Positions 16,026 to 25,499 of a DNA stretch of 64,000 bases are shown here, piece after piece. Source of the DNA: Lientehia hominis (GTDB taxonomy: Bacteria; Bacillota; Clostridia; Lachnospirales; Lachnospiraceae); contig NZ_JAJNOR010000002.1 of NCBI RefSeq assembly GCF_021044755.1, positions 1 to 64,000 on the forward strand, given 5' to 3'. The number at the start of each line of letters is the position of its first letter. The stretch's first letter is position 1. The notes beneath the pieces were generated by a model, which saw only the letters and a list, made by a program, of their open reading frames with translations, had not been told where the DNA came from and searched no databases. The translations under genes and the position numbers were made by a program.

Positions 16026-17051
16026 CTATGCCAGATATTCCGTTAACGCTTTAAGGATCACATCCATATCCTTCCGTTCCACACCGGCGTTGGTCACCAT
16101 TCGGAAAAGGCCCCCGTCCTCCGGATTGGTTTTTATCCCCCTTTGCAGCAGCCACATCGGAAGGCCTTTCCTGATCTCCTCTTCCCTGTCTATCCTGAAA
16201 AAGACCATATTGATCTGTACAGCGTCCTTTTCACAGTCGATGCCCGGAATCTTGCTCAGCCCCTCTGCCAGATATCTGGCGTTCTCGTGGTCAATATGCA
16301 GGCGCCTTGGCATTTCCCGGACCGCGATCAGACCCGGAGCCGCCAGCACCCCCGCCTGCCGCATGCCTCCGCCCAGAAGCTTCCGGTTTTTTCTGGCTTT
16401 CGCGATAAACTCTTTTTTTCCGGCCAGGACACTGCCCACCGGAGCGCAGAGACCTTTGGAAAGACAACAGGAAACAGAATCCACGTACTGTGTGATTTCT
16501 TTTACGTCAACCTCCTGTGCCACAGCCGCGTTGAAGCACCTGGCGCCGTCCATGTGGACCGGTATCCCATGGCGTCCTGCCATCTCATAAATCTGCCTCA
16601 TGTTCTCCACCGGCACAACCCTGCCGTTTGCCAGAGCATTTTCCAGACAGATCAGAGCCGTCTCCGGACAGTGGATATCCTCCCTGCGTATGGCCCTTTC
16701 GATCTGGCCGCAGTCCGGAATCCCGTCCTTAAAATGCAGCGTCCGCATGTTAGCCCCGGAAAGCACCGCTGCCGCTCCCACTTCATGTTCATAGATATGC
16801 GCCATATCACTGACGATGATCTCATTGCCCCGGTTCGTCCAGCTCATGATCGCTGCCTGATTGCACTGGGTACCGCTGGGAAAGAACAAAGCCGCCTCCT
16901 TGCCCAGAATCTCAGCCGCCGTCCGCTCCAGCTCATTTACGGTCGGGTCATCGCCATATACATCGTCACCCACCGGGCACTCCGCCATGGCTTTCCGCAT
17001 CTCATCTGTCGGCACGGTCACCGTGTCACTCCTCACATCGATCACTTTCAT
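16026..17051 (-). CDS. ltaE: Low-specificity L-threonine aldolase
   Basis: A 341-aa fold-type I PLP enzyme. The opening VIDVRSDTVTVPTDEMR, FFPSGTQCNQ, the PLP-contacting HMDGAR (D168) and the Schiff-base lysine K199 in CLSKGLCAPVGS identify threonine aldolase. It cleaves threonine or allo-threonine to glycine and acetaldehyde. The upstream gene, 34 bases away, is a YheO-like sensor regulator in the same direction, which suggests control by an amino-acid or related ligand. The start follows AGGAGGAG. Confidence 0.9.
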   Translation of the reverse strand: MKVIDVRSDTVTVPTDEMRKAMAECPVGDDVYGDDPTVNELERTAAEILGKEAALFFPSGTQCNQAAIMSWTNRGNEIIVSDMAHIYEHEVGAAAVLSGANMRTLHFKDGIPDCGQIERAIRREDIHCPETALICLENALANGRVVPVENMRQIYEMAGRHGIPVHMDGARCFNAAVAQEVDVKEITQYVDSVSCCLSKGLCAPVGSVLAGKKEFIAKARKNRKLLGGGMRQAGVLAAPGLIAVREMPRRLHIDHENARYLAEGLSKIPGIDCEKDAVQINMVFFRIDREEEIRKGLPMWLLQRGIKTNPEDGGLFRMVTNAGVERKDMDVILKALTEYLA

Positions 17052-17085
17052 CTTTCTCTCCTCCTGTTTTTTATAAAATCGCGGC

Positions 17086-17748
17086 TCATTGGCCGCCGCG
17101 CATCACTTCATTCAAATACCGGTACACCGACGACTCGGAGATCTGCAGCCACTCTGAGACGACCGTCACGCTTCCTTTCAGTCCAAAGCATCCTCTGTCA
17201 TAAAGCTCTTTTACGAATCTGCGCTTCTCAGCGGCTTTCAGACGCTCCGGCGGAAGTGAGAACAGTTCGCAGACATTCTCAAAAGTCTGTGCCAAAAGCG
17301 CTTCCCGGGATACTGTGAAATTTTCCGCCGCGCAGGGAACCGAAGCTTCCAAAACCCCCGTTTCCCCTCCCATCATGATCACGGCGTCCAGCGCTTCCCG
17401 GGCAGATAAAAATGCCGAAACATCAATATTGATACAAAGCATCCCTACGATCTCGCTGCCTTCCCGGATAAAATAAGTGCTGCTCCGGTAAGTGGCAGGA
17501 CTTCCTTTCGTCCTGCCCACATAGTTGACCACAAAGGGCCGGTCCACATAGGATTTATTGTGCAGGACCATCAATGCCATATCTGTGATCGCATCCCCTG
17601 TCTTCCGTCCCGTAAGAGTATGGCTGCTGACCGCGACGACCGAATGGTTCAGGTCGCTCAGGTCATGCAGGATGACCTCGCAGTTCCTTCCGATGACCTG
17701 CGCGATATATTCTACCATCGGTATATATTGTTCCACTGTCCCGTTCAT
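17086..17748 (-). CDS. YheO/DauR-type PAS-like transcriptional regulator
   Basis: A 220-aa protein with an N-terminal YheO-like PAS domain (about 5-120). VIGRNCEVILHDLSD, a GRKTGD turn and MLCINIDVS are characteristic. A C-terminal helix-turn-helix follows (about 175-217, with VSEWLQISESSVYRYL). DauR of Pseudomonas, of the same architecture, represses D-arginine catabolism. Here the partner is the downstream threonine aldolase, so it probably controls that gene. The ligand is unknown. Confidence 0.82.
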   Translation of the reverse strand: MNGTVEQYIPMVEYIAQVIGRNCEVILHDLSDLNHSVVAVSSHTLTGRKTGDAITDMALMVLHNKSYVDRPFVVNYVGRTKGSPATYRSSTYFIREGSEIVGMLCINIDVSAFLSAREALDAVIMMGGETGVLEASVPCAAENFTVSREALLAQTFENVCELFSLPPERLKAAEKRRFVKELYDRGCFGLKGSVTVVSEWLQISESSVYRYLNEVMRGGQ

Positions 17749-17848
17749 CTTGACCTTTTCCTCTTATCATTGATTCGTTTCTTGTGACATCTGTTTAAAT
17801 CATGGTGTTCCCCAATAAAGTATATTAAATGCACCTGGCAAAGGGAAA

Positions 17849-18331
17849 TTACAGTTCAAAAATTTCCACATCATTTCCATGCTCTTTTATTATATTTATA
17901 AGATCGAGAGCAGACATCCAAACAGTAGCAGTATTATCATTGGGATGAACGCCGATTTTGTTTTCTATGAATTGAGAATCAAGATAAAAATGTACCCGAT
18001 GCCTGCTGTCATTCAAAAGTCCAAACGGTGTAACAGAGCCCGGAGTCAGATTCATAATCGCAAGTAAATCGTCTGATGATGCAAAAGAAAGCGCACGCAA
18101 GCCGTGTTTTTTACGGAACTCTTTCAAATCAACCCGCTTATCCCCTTTAACTGTAATCAAGTAATAATTACACTTTTTATCGTCTCTCACAAAAAGATTT
18201 TTAGCATCCCATTCCGGATAAGGAAGCTCGACAGTGTCAAGTTCTTCCATATTGTAAACAGCAGAATGCTCTGTTACTTCATATTTTATTTTATGTTCGT
18301 CCAAATATTGATATAGTTCTCTTTTATCCAC
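17849..18331 (-). CDS. ProXp-ala-like prolyl-tRNA editing deacylase
   Basis: A YbaK/ProRS-associated-domain protein, 160 aa if started at the GTG at 18331. That start has GAGGTG eight bases upstream and gives the family's usual length; the ATG at 18391 adds 20 residues without a good site. The motifs KNLFVRDDKKCNYYLITV, LAIMNLTPGSVTPFGL and a C-terminal VHPNDNTATVW are characteristic. Stand-alone members hydrolyse mischarged Ala-tRNAPro. The gene is monocistronic and diverges from the M24 peptidase operon. Its AT content is higher than that of its neighbours. Confidence 0.82.
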   Translation of the reverse strand: MDKRELYQYLDEHKIKYEVTEHSAVYNMEELDTVELPYPEWDAKNLFVRDDKKCNYYLITVKGDKRVDLKEFRKKHGLRALSFASSDDLLAIMNLTPGSVTPFGLLNDSRHRVHFYLDSQFIENKIGVHPNDNTATVWMSALDLINIIKEHGNDVEIFEL

Positions 18332-18393
18332 AATACACCTCGTTAGCATCCAATTTATCAATTCAGTATAGCTGCTCTGACATGATTTCAAAA

Positions 18394-18419
18394 AGTATTA
18401 TAACATAGTTTATAATACT
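18394..18419. promoter_or_regulatory. Perfect inverted repeat upstream of the deacylase gene
   Basis: AGTATTATAA and TTATAATACT are perfect ten-base arms with a six-base centre. On both strands the repeat contains TATAAT-like boxes, so it may be two overlapping -10 regions, an operator, or both. Confidence 0.45.
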
Positions 18420-18448
18420 ATAATGACATCGTCAATATATTTATCCGA

Positions 18449-18489
18449 AAATTGATAATTTTTTATTGTAAATTGATAATTTTTTATTG
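18449..18489. repeat. Two tandem 20-bp direct repeats
   Basis: AAATTGATAATTTTTTATTG occurs at 18449-18468 and again at 18470-18489, exactly identical and spaced 21 bases apart, two helical turns. It lies about 80 bases before the M24 peptidase start and is a candidate for cooperative protein binding, or simply an AT-rich UP-like element. Confidence 0.6.
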
Positions 18490-18567
18490 ATTTCTCTGAC
18501 GGCATATGATACATTCAAACCATAAGATATTGTTCTGTATTTCTTCACAGAAAGGAGTTGATTTTCA

Positions 18568-19761
18568 ATGGATTCAAACGTTTCCTTGTCCGCTTTCCGC
18601 TTCCAGAGAGCTGTGTCCATATGCGGTCTTCATTCTCTGGAGCTTCTTGTCGCCTCCCTCCCGGAGAATGTGGAATACCTGTCCGGTTTTTTCCCTGTCA
18701 GTGTATCCGCTCTGTATTCCGCCGAGGCCTATCTTGTATTTAAGCCGTCCACCGGTGAAAAGGCGCTGATAACCTCCGCGGCGGACGCTCCTACTTTAAC
18801 GGAGCTTGGTTTTGAGGGGACCCTGTTTCCCGTCGGAAGCTTCTGCTTCCGCTATGAAGATGGGGACGCTGTCTCCGATTCTGTCAGGGAACAACTGAAG
18901 ACCCGATACGACTCTGTCTCCAGCGCGCTGGTCTCCGCGATTACCGCCCTTAAATTTTCTGGAGGCAGGATTGCGATGGACGAAAGCCGGATGCCGGTCG
19001 GCACCTGGAACCAGGTCAGAAAGGCTTTTCCGGACGCAGATTTTATAGAAGGCGCACCCGTCTTCCGTCAGATCAAATATATTAAGCATCCGGACGAAGT
19101 CGCACTGATAAAAAAGTCCACCAATATTACGGAAGCTTCCTTTCAAAGGCTTCTGCCGCTTATCCGCAGAGGAATCAGCGAAGAGGAAATGTGCCAGGCC
19201 TTCTATGAGGGGGTCACAGCCCAGGGAGCGGCGCCTTATTTCTGTACGGCCACGGTCGACAAGCGTTCCGCCTTCGTGGATACCTATAACCATCCCCTCT
19301 CCACGGTAAAAGAAGGCTCTGTCATCCGGTTTGACTTCGGTTGTATCTACAAGGGATTCCGTTCCGACATCGCACGCACGGTCATAACCGGAGAAAACGA
19401 AAAAGCCGCCTGTTATTACCGCGGTATTCTGGAAGGCGAAGAAGCGGCCATTTCCGCTCTCCGTCCAGGTGCCACAGCCGGTGAAATCTTTGACGCGGCC
19501 GTTACAGCCGTCCGGAAGACCATCCCCCACTATGACCGGCACCACTGCGGACACGGCATCGGGCTGGCCTGCTATGACCTGCCTTCTATATGCCCCGGGA
19601 GCGACGTACCAATTGAAAAGGATATGGTGCTGTGCATTGAGACTCCATACTACGAACTCGGCTGGGGCGGTGTCCAAGTGGAAGATACGGTCCTTGTGAC
19701 GGAGCGGGGCGCCGAGTATCTGACAGAATCGTCCCGTGAATTAATCTATCTGGAGGTATAA
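18568..19761 (+). CDS. M24-family metallopeptidase (Xaa-Pro aminopeptidase / creatinase type)
   Basis: A 397-aa protein with a creatinase-like N-domain (about 1-165) and a pita-bread catalytic domain. The five metal ligands are present: D256, D267, H329 (in HHCGHGIGL), E358 and E372. The family includes proline-specific aminopeptidases and non-peptidase relatives such as creatinase, and I cannot separate these from the sequence. It is followed after two bases by a threonine-synthase-like gene, so the pair acts together, perhaps releasing and then breaking down an amino acid. AAAGGAG precedes the start. Confidence 0.85.
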   Translation: MDSNVSLSAFRFQRAVSICGLHSLELLVASLPENVEYLSGFFPVSVSALYSAEAYLVFKPSTGEKALITSAADAPTLTELGFEGTLFPVGSFCFRYEDGDAVSDSVREQLKTRYDSVSSALVSAITALKFSGGRIAMDESRMPVGTWNQVRKAFPDADFIEGAPVFRQIKYIKHPDEVALIKKSTNITEASFQRLLPLIRRGISEEEMCQAFYEGVTAQGAAPYFCTATVDKRSAFVDTYNHPLSTVKEGSVIRFDFGCIYKGFRSDIARTVITGENEKAACYYRGILEGEEAAISALRPGATAGEIFDAAVTAVRKTIPHYDRHHCGHGIGLACYDLPSICPGSDVPIEKDMVLCIETPYYELGWGGVQVEDTVLVTERGAEYLTESSRELIYLEV

Positions 19762-19763
19762 GG

Positions 19764-21041
19764 ATGACATTTTTTACAAATAAAACCGTATGTGTGGCCT
19801 GTGGGCACGAGGTTTCCGGAGACAAGATCTTCGAGGGCTGTCCCAAATGTAAGGAACGGGGCATCTCTGCCAATCTCTCCACCAAATATGACTTCAGCGG
19901 CTACAGCCAGAAGGAACTAAAAGATATCTACTACAATGCGCCGAAAGCGAAAGGACTATGGACTCACCGTGCGTTCCTTCCCATTGACGACAACATAGAG
20001 CCCGTCTCCATCGGAGAGGGCAATACCCCCCTCATCCACTGCAAATCCCTCGGAAAAGCACTGGGACTCAAAAACCTGTACATAAAAAATGAATCGCAGA
20101 ATCCCACCTGGTCCTATAAGGACCGTCTGGCCGCGGTGGGAGTGACCAGAGCTAAGCAGGAAAAAGCCGTGGCCGTTACAGTTTCTTCCACCGGAAATCA
20201 CGGAGCAGCTACGGCTGCCATGTGCGCCGCTGCGGGCATTCCCTGCGTGGTGTTCACCGTCGCTCAGGTCCCCCAGACCATGAAGACTCTGATGCAGTCA
20301 TATGGGGCCAGTGTCATCGTCACTCCTACCATGGAGGACCGCTGGATCCTCAGCAAAAAATGCGTGAAAGAGAAGAACTGGTATCCGCTGACCGGATTCC
20401 TGAACCCTTCCATCGGAAGCAATCCTTATGGAGTCGACGGCTACAAGACCATAACCTTTGAGATCTTTGATGAGCTTGGAGAACTTCCGGACTACATTTC
20501 CGTACCATGCGCCCACTCTGACGGACTATATGGAATCTGGAAAGGCGCCAAAGATTTGGTGGAAGCCGGAATCGCGGAAAAACAAACACACATGGTCGCC
20601 GCAGAGGTCTACGGTTCTCTGAAAAAATCCCTGGAGCTCCGCTCTGAAGGCACCGTCGCCGTACCAACGGACGGCTGGAGTGTTTCCTTCTCCATCGGAG
20701 GCGGCAAGGCCACTCACCAGGGTTACATGGCTTTAAAAGAATCTAACGGCCTCGCTCATTTCAGCAGCGATCCGGAGACCATGGAAATGCAGCTTCTTCT
20801 CGGAAGGCATGAAGGCATCTATGCAGAAGCTTCCTCAGTCACCTCCCTTGTGGTAATAAAAAAATTAGTCGATGAAGGCAAGATCGATCCCGATGCAAAA
20901 ATTGTCGCGGTCATCACCTCCAGCGGCCTTAAGGACCCGGCAACTACAGCCGGATATCTCCCGGAGGTTCCCGTCATCAAACCAGAAATCGACTCCTTAA
21001 AAGAAGCCTTGGAAAAGAACTATCATGTAACTCTCCTTTAA
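19764..21041 (+). CDS. Threonine-synthase-like PLP enzyme with N-terminal zinc ribbon
   Basis: A 425-aa fold-type II PLP enzyme. A zinc ribbon is formed by C10/C13 and C26/C29. GEGNTPLI (84-91) is followed by the Schiff-base lysine K119 in TWSYKDR and the phosphate loop SSTGNHG (141-147). It resembles threonine synthase but lies outside thr biosynthesis genes and pairs with an M24 peptidase. A catabolic beta-elimination or replacement role is as likely as threonine synthesis. The ribosome site GGAGG overlaps the end of the peptidase gene. Confidence 0.8.
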   Translation: MTFFTNKTVCVACGHEVSGDKIFEGCPKCKERGISANLSTKYDFSGYSQKELKDIYYNAPKAKGLWTHRAFLPIDDNIEPVSIGEGNTPLIHCKSLGKALGLKNLYIKNESQNPTWSYKDRLAAVGVTRAKQEKAVAVTVSSTGNHGAATAAMCAAAGIPCVVFTVAQVPQTMKTLMQSYGASVIVTPTMEDRWILSKKCVKEKNWYPLTGFLNPSIGSNPYGVDGYKTITFEIFDELGELPDYISVPCAHSDGLYGIWKGAKDLVEAGIAEKQTHMVAAEVYGSLKKSLELRSEGTVAVPTDGWSVSFSIGGGKATHQGYMALKESNGLAHFSSDPETMEMQLLLGRHEGIYAEASSVTSLVVIKKLVDEGKIDPDAKIVAVITSSGLKDPATTAGYLPEVPVIKPEIDSLKEALEKNYHVTLL

Positions 21042-21074
21042 ACCTCAGAAGTTTGTCCGTGATAAATTAATCAG

Positions 21075-21103
21075 AACGGCCGTCCTTTCCTGGAACGGCC
21101 GTT
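21075..21103. terminator. Terminator between the PLP enzyme and RluA genes
   Basis: AACGGCCGT and ACGGCCGTT pair around an 11-base loop and are followed by TATTTTCC on the plus strand. It ends the rightward peptidase operon and may also serve the convergent pseudouridine synthase gene. Confidence 0.8.
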
Positions 21104-21116
21104 TATTTTCCTATGT

Positions 21117-22028
21117 TCATAACTGGCCGGCATCTGATGGTCCGTCTAAAACCATCCGCATATCCTCCGGAAGCGGAGCGGAAAAATCCATCTCCTCTCC
21201 GGTGATGGGATGCCTAAAAGCCAGACGGGCCGAATGGAGCGCCTGCCTCCCGATATGTTCCATATCCGGGTTATAAAGATAATCCCCGATCAGCGGAAAA
21301 CCAAGATATTTCATATGAATCCGTATCTGATGCGTACGTCCTGTCTCCAGCCGCAGAGAGATCAGACTATGTCCGTTCTTCTCCTTCAGAAGCCGGTAGT
21401 GGGTAACTGCCGCCTCCCCGTTTTCAAAATCCACTTCACGTTCTATGATGGAGCCCGGCTTCCGCGAAAGAGGAGCGTCAATGGTGCCCTCCGGGGGCTC
21501 CACACGGCCGCGCACGACAGCCAGATATTCCCGGTGCACCTCCCGCCGGACAGCCATGGAAGACAGTATTCCTGAGCTGAGCATATGCTTGGCTATCACC
21601 GTCAGTCCTGAGGTGTCACGGTCCAGCCGGTTGCCGCACCGGAAAATAAATGGCTTTCCCTGTTCCTTATAATACCAGGCCAGAGCGTTTGCCAGTGAAT
21701 TCATATAATTATTCATGGAAGGATGCGTGGGCATTCCTGCCGGCTTGTTCACCACGAGAATATCCTCATCCTCGTAGACCAGGTCCACAGGAAGCGGCAC
21801 CGGCACAATTTTTTCAGAAGATTCTGTCTCCCGGATATGAATCGTAAGCTCATCTCCTGCGGACAGCCGCCAGTTCATATGACAGCAGGACCCGTTCAGC
21901 ATCACTCCGTCCTGTATTTTTTTAAGCCGGATGAGATTCTGCCTGGAATAGCCTCTGCGTCTCAGATATTGTTCTACTTTAAGCGCCGCATCTTTATCGG
22001 CAATCCTATAAATCAGAGTACGGTTCAT
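21117..22028 (-). CDS. RluA-family pseudouridine synthase
   Basis: A protein of 303 aa from the ATG at 22028, which has GGAG ten bases upstream; longer reading would overlap the neighbouring glucosidase. An N-terminal S4-like region (YLRRRGYSRQNLIRLKK) is followed by the catalytic motif GNRLDRDTSGLTVIAK, whose aspartate is the nucleophile, and by RTHQIRIHMKYLGFPLIGD. It modifies uridines in rRNA or tRNA; the position cannot be assigned. It follows the 6-phospho-beta-glucosidase by 82 bases in the same direction. Confidence 0.88.
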   Translation of the reverse strand: MNRTLIYRIADKDAALKVEQYLRRRGYSRQNLIRLKKIQDGVMLNGSCCHMNWRLSAGDELTIHIRETESSEKIVPVPLPVDLVYEDEDILVVNKPAGMPTHPSMNNYMNSLANALAWYYKEQGKPFIFRCGNRLDRDTSGLTVIAKHMLSSGILSSMAVRREVHREYLAVVRGRVEPPEGTIDAPLSRKPGSIIEREVDFENGEAAVTHYRLLKEKNGHSLISLRLETGRTHQIRIHMKYLGFPLIGDYLYNPDMEHIGRQALHSARLAFRHPITGEEMDFSAPLPEDMRMVLDGPSDAGQL

Positions 22029-22110
22029 GATCACATTCTCCAGTATTTTCTGTATCCTATCATACATCATTTCCGGAGATTTTGCAGCATCCGTCTGCAC
22101 TTTCTCTTGT

Positions 22111-23550
22111 CTAAAGGATCTCTCCGCCTGACTCAATGACCTTTTTATACCAGAAGAACGATTTCTTCCGTCTTCTCTCCAGCGTCCCATTTCCCTCATT
22201 ATCCCGGTCCACATAGATAAACCCATATCGTTTTTTCATCTCTCCTGTGGTAAAGGAAACGCAGTCGATGCAGCCCCAGGGAGTATAGCCGATCAGATCC
22301 ACACCGTCCAAAAGGACCGCTTTCTTCATCTCTTCCACATGCGCTTTCAAATATGCGATCCTGTAATCATCCTCAATGGTACCGTCACCGTTCACCTTAT
22401 CGATCGCACCAAACCCATTTTCCACGATGAACAGCGGTTTTTGATACCGTTCATACAAAAGGTTCAGCGCGTACCGAAGTCCCACAGGATCGATCTGCCA
22501 TCCCCAGTCGCTCTTCGGTACGAATGGATTGCCCACGCTGCCCAGAAATCCGTCCAGACCGTTCCCTTCCTCTTCTTTTCCCGCTTCCACCACGTTCGTC
22601 ATATAATAGCTGAAGCCGACATAATCCACGACTCCTTCCCGCAGGATCTTTTCATCCTCCTTTTCCATATGGATGTGGAATCCTTTGCGTTCCCATTCCT
22701 TATGGATATACGACGGATACTTTCCTCTGGCCTGAACATCCCCAAACAGATACCGGTCATGCATGGCTTCTACGGAGTACATCATGTCCTCTGGCCGGCA
22801 GGAAAAAGGATAGAGCGGAACAAACGCTATCATGCAGCCGATCTGAAAATCCGGATTTATCTCATGTCCTTTTTTTACTGCCAGCGCACTCGCCACCAAT
22901 TGATGATGGACCACCTGATACATACATTCCTCCGGATTCTCTTCTTCTGTGAAAATCACCCCGGAACAGCTGTATCCAAATAAAGGGTAACGATAATTTT
23001 TCTGATTATTGATCTCATTGAAGGTCATCCAATATTTCACTTTATCCTTGTACCTCTCCATGACTGTCACAGAATACCGGACAAAAAAATCCACCAGCTT
23101 CCTGTCTTTCCACCCGCCATACTGTTTAACGAGATAAAACGGCATTTCAAAATGAGATAAGGTCACAACCGGCTGAATCCCATATTTTAAGAGTTCATCA
23201 AACAGATCGTCATAAAACTGAAGCCCTGCCTCGTTCGGTTCCTGTTCATCCCCTTTCGGAAAAATCCTCGTCCAAGCGATCGAGGTGCGGAAACATTTGA
23301 AGCCCATTTCCGCAAACAGCCTGATATCTTCTTTGTAATGATGGTAAAAATCAGACGCCACATGATTAGGATAATAAAATCCGTCTTTCACCTCTTCTGT
23401 TATCTTCCGGTCCACGCCATGGGCGCCGGCCGTCAGGACATCCACCACACTGGGGCCTTTGCCGTCCTCGTTCCAGGCGCCCTCCACCTGATGGGCAGCC
23501 ACAGCCCCGCCCCAGAGAAAATCCTCCGGCAGCTTATTTTCAATCCTCAT
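22111..23550 (-). CDS. 6-phospho-beta-glucosidase, GH1
   Basis: A 479-aa glycoside hydrolase family 1 enzyme starting at the ATG at 23550 (GGAGG six bases upstream; a GTG lies two codons earlier). The acid/base glutamate is in TFNEIN and the nucleophile in IVENGFG. The start overlaps the end of the PTS gene by 11 bases, so it acts on the phosphorylated sugar brought in by that transporter, releasing glucose 6-phosphate from beta-glucoside 6-phosphates. Length and motifs are normal for the family. Confidence 0.92.
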   Translation of the reverse strand: MRIENKLPEDFLWGGAVAAHQVEGAWNEDGKGPSVVDVLTAGAHGVDRKITEEVKDGFYYPNHVASDFYHHYKEDIRLFAEMGFKCFRTSIAWTRIFPKGDEQEPNEAGLQFYDDLFDELLKYGIQPVVTLSHFEMPFYLVKQYGGWKDRKLVDFFVRYSVTVMERYKDKVKYWMTFNEINNQKNYRYPLFGYSCSGVIFTEEENPEECMYQVVHHQLVASALAVKKGHEINPDFQIGCMIAFVPLYPFSCRPEDMMYSVEAMHDRYLFGDVQARGKYPSYIHKEWERKGFHIHMEKEDEKILREGVVDYVGFSYYMTNVVEAGKEEEGNGLDGFLGSVGNPFVPKSDWGWQIDPVGLRYALNLLYERYQKPLFIVENGFGAIDKVNGDGTIEDDYRIAYLKAHVEEMKKAVLLDGVDLIGYTPWGCIDCVSFTTGEMKKRYGFIYVDRDNEGNGTLERRRKKSFFWYKKVIESGGEIL

Positions 23551-25441
23551 CTGCACCCTCCAAAAGTGCGGCAGTCATGACTGTCTCCAGCGCTTCTGCC
23601 TGTCTGTTGGTCCATATCTCCAGCTTCTTTACATCATTCATATTCGTAATGATAAAGATCACGGTGGAATCATAGCCAGCTTTTTCTATCTGCCTTCTGT
23701 CAAATTCAACCAAAAGATCTCCTTTTCTCACGGTATCACCCGGCTTCACATAAGCATGAAAACCTTTTCCGTCCAGTTTTACCGTATCAATCCCGATATG
23801 AATCAAAGCTTCCAGCCCATTGTCAGCCGCCAGTCCCACCGCATGGCCTGTGGGAAACACAGTCTCCGCCCTTCCGTCAAAGGGCGCATATATCTTTCCT
23901 TCTTCAGGGAGTATCCCCACGCCTCCGCCCATCGCTCCTGACGCGAATACTTCATCCCTCACTTCTTTTACGGATATCACGCTCCCTTTCGCAGGACTGC
24001 CAATCTTAATCCAGGATTCTGTTTCCGTCTCTTCCTGAATAACGTCCTCTGCCCGTGACGGTTCTTCCGCGATCTCCCCACCGGCCGCAGATACTTCTTC
24101 AAATCCCACCACATAAGTGAGGACCGTACTGAGCAAAAACGCGATCACAATGGAAAGCACGAACCCGGCAAACTGCATCATGTGGCCGTCTTTAAAATAC
24201 GCGGGCATTGTCGCGATGCCCGGCATATTGTAGCTCCAGGAGACCGCATTGAAGGCTCCGGCTACTGCCCCGCCCACTGCTCCAGCTATGCAGCCACAGA
24301 CCATCGGTCTTTTCAGCCGCAGGTTCACACCGTAAATTGCCGGTTCCGTGATGCCAAACAGACCTGTGACGGATGCAGAAAGGGCGACTCCTTTCATGTC
24401 CTTATCCTTTGTCTTAAGGAATACTCCGAGGGCCGCACCGGCCTGGGAAAATACCGCAGACGCCTGCAGGCCCGTAAACGTATCGTACCCCAAGCTAGCA
24501 TAGTTCCCGACAGTCACCGGGGTGATTCCCCAGTGCACGCCGAATATCACGAGTACTTCCCAAAGTCCGCCGACTATGATTCCGGCCACGATGGGACTCA
24601 GCCGGTACAGATAATTATATACTCCGCCGATGGCCCCTCCGATGGCATTTCCGATAGGACCGAAAGCAAGAAGAGTCAGGGGCACCATGATCACAATGGT
24701 AAACATGGGGGTGAACAGATTCCTTACCACGACCGGCAGGTAGCGGTCAAAAAATTTCTGTATATAAGAAGCGATCCATATGGACAGAATAATGGGAATT
24801 ACGGAAGAAGTATAGCTGAGAAGCTGAACTCTCATACCCAGGAAATATATCGTCTCTCCCGCATTCACCATGCTGATATAGTCCGGTGAAACCAGCGCAC
24901 AGGCAATCACGACCGCTATAAAAATGTTGACGCCAAATTTCTTCGCGGCAGTGACGGCAATCAGTACCGGCAAAAAAGTAAACGCCGTCCAGGATATGAA
25001 ATTCAGGACCTGATAAGTCCCGCCGGCCGTATCGATCGCGTCCAGGGCTACAAAAATCCCCAGTATTCCCTGAAGGATACCGCATGCTGCCAGCGTATAT
25101 AAAAACGGCGCGAAAATACTGGATATGATATCTATGATCCTACTGAATATCCCAACCTTCTTGGCCGGTCCAGTTCCCTGGTTTTCTTCGACAGAGACCA
25201 GTTCCATCACGTATTGATACGCATCCTTCACATGGTTTCCGATCACTACCTGGAACTGCCCTCCGGCTTCTACAGTCGTGATCACCCCGGGAATCTTCGA
25301 TATCTTTCCCGCGTCCACAGCGGATTCATCCTTCAAAATAAATCGCAGACGAGTCGCACAGTGTGTGACGTTCATTATATTCCCGTCACCGCCAAGCTCC
25401 TCTACCAGCGCCTCTGCTGTTTTCCGATAATCAATAGCCAT
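23540..25441 (-). CDS. Beta-glucoside PTS transporter, fused EIIBCA
   Basis: A 633-aa permease with domains in the order IIB, IIC, IIA. IIB (about 1-90) carries the phosphorylated cysteine C28 in THCATRLRF. IIC (about 100-450) has about ten membrane segments with the family GITEPAIYG loop. IIA (about 490-633) has the active histidine H548 in LIHIGIDTV. It takes up and phosphorylates beta-glucosides such as cellobiose, salicin or arbutin. It leads the operon with the GH1 glucosidase. No BglG/LicT antiterminator gene or RAT sequence is seen nearby. Confidence 0.93.
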   Translation of the reverse strand: MAIDYRKTAEALVEELGGDGNIMNVTHCATRLRFILKDESAVDAGKISKIPGVITTVEAGGQFQVVIGNHVKDAYQYVMELVSVEENQGTGPAKKVGIFSRIIDIISSIFAPFLYTLAACGILQGILGIFVALDAIDTAGGTYQVLNFISWTAFTFLPVLIAVTAAKKFGVNIFIAVVIACALVSPDYISMVNAGETIYFLGMRVQLLSYTSSVIPIILSIWIASYIQKFFDRYLPVVVRNLFTPMFTIVIMVPLTLLAFGPIGNAIGGAIGGVYNYLYRLSPIVAGIIVGGLWEVLVIFGVHWGITPVTVGNYASLGYDTFTGLQASAVFSQAGAALGVFLKTKDKDMKGVALSASVTGLFGITEPAIYGVNLRLKRPMVCGCIAGAVGGAVAGAFNAVSWSYNMPGIATMPAYFKDGHMMQFAGFVLSIVIAFLLSTVLTYVVGFEEVSAAGGEIAEEPSRAEDVIQEETETESWIKIGSPAKGSVISVKEVRDEVFASGAMGGGVGILPEEGKIYAPFDGRAETVFPTGHAVGLAADNGLEALIHIGIDTVKLDGKGFHAYVKPGDTVRKGDLLVEFDRRQIEKAGYDSTVIFIITNMNDVKKLEIWTNRQAEALETVMTAALLEGADED

Positions 25442-25499
25442 ACCAGCTATCTCCTCCTATTCTAACTGTATTTCATCTCCGATACTATGGCCGCACTGG

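Noticed and set aside
16143..17318. 391-codon plus-strand reading frame opposite ltaE and the YheO regulator
   Set aside because: It is antisense to two well-conserved genes, its protein is low-complexity and rich in Arg, His and Ser, and it has no ribosome site. It is a shadow of codon bias.
22029..22226. Longer start of the RluA-family protein
   Set aside because: It would overlap the glucosidase 3' end by over 100 bases and adds residues without family similarity; the ATG at 22028 has a ribosome site.
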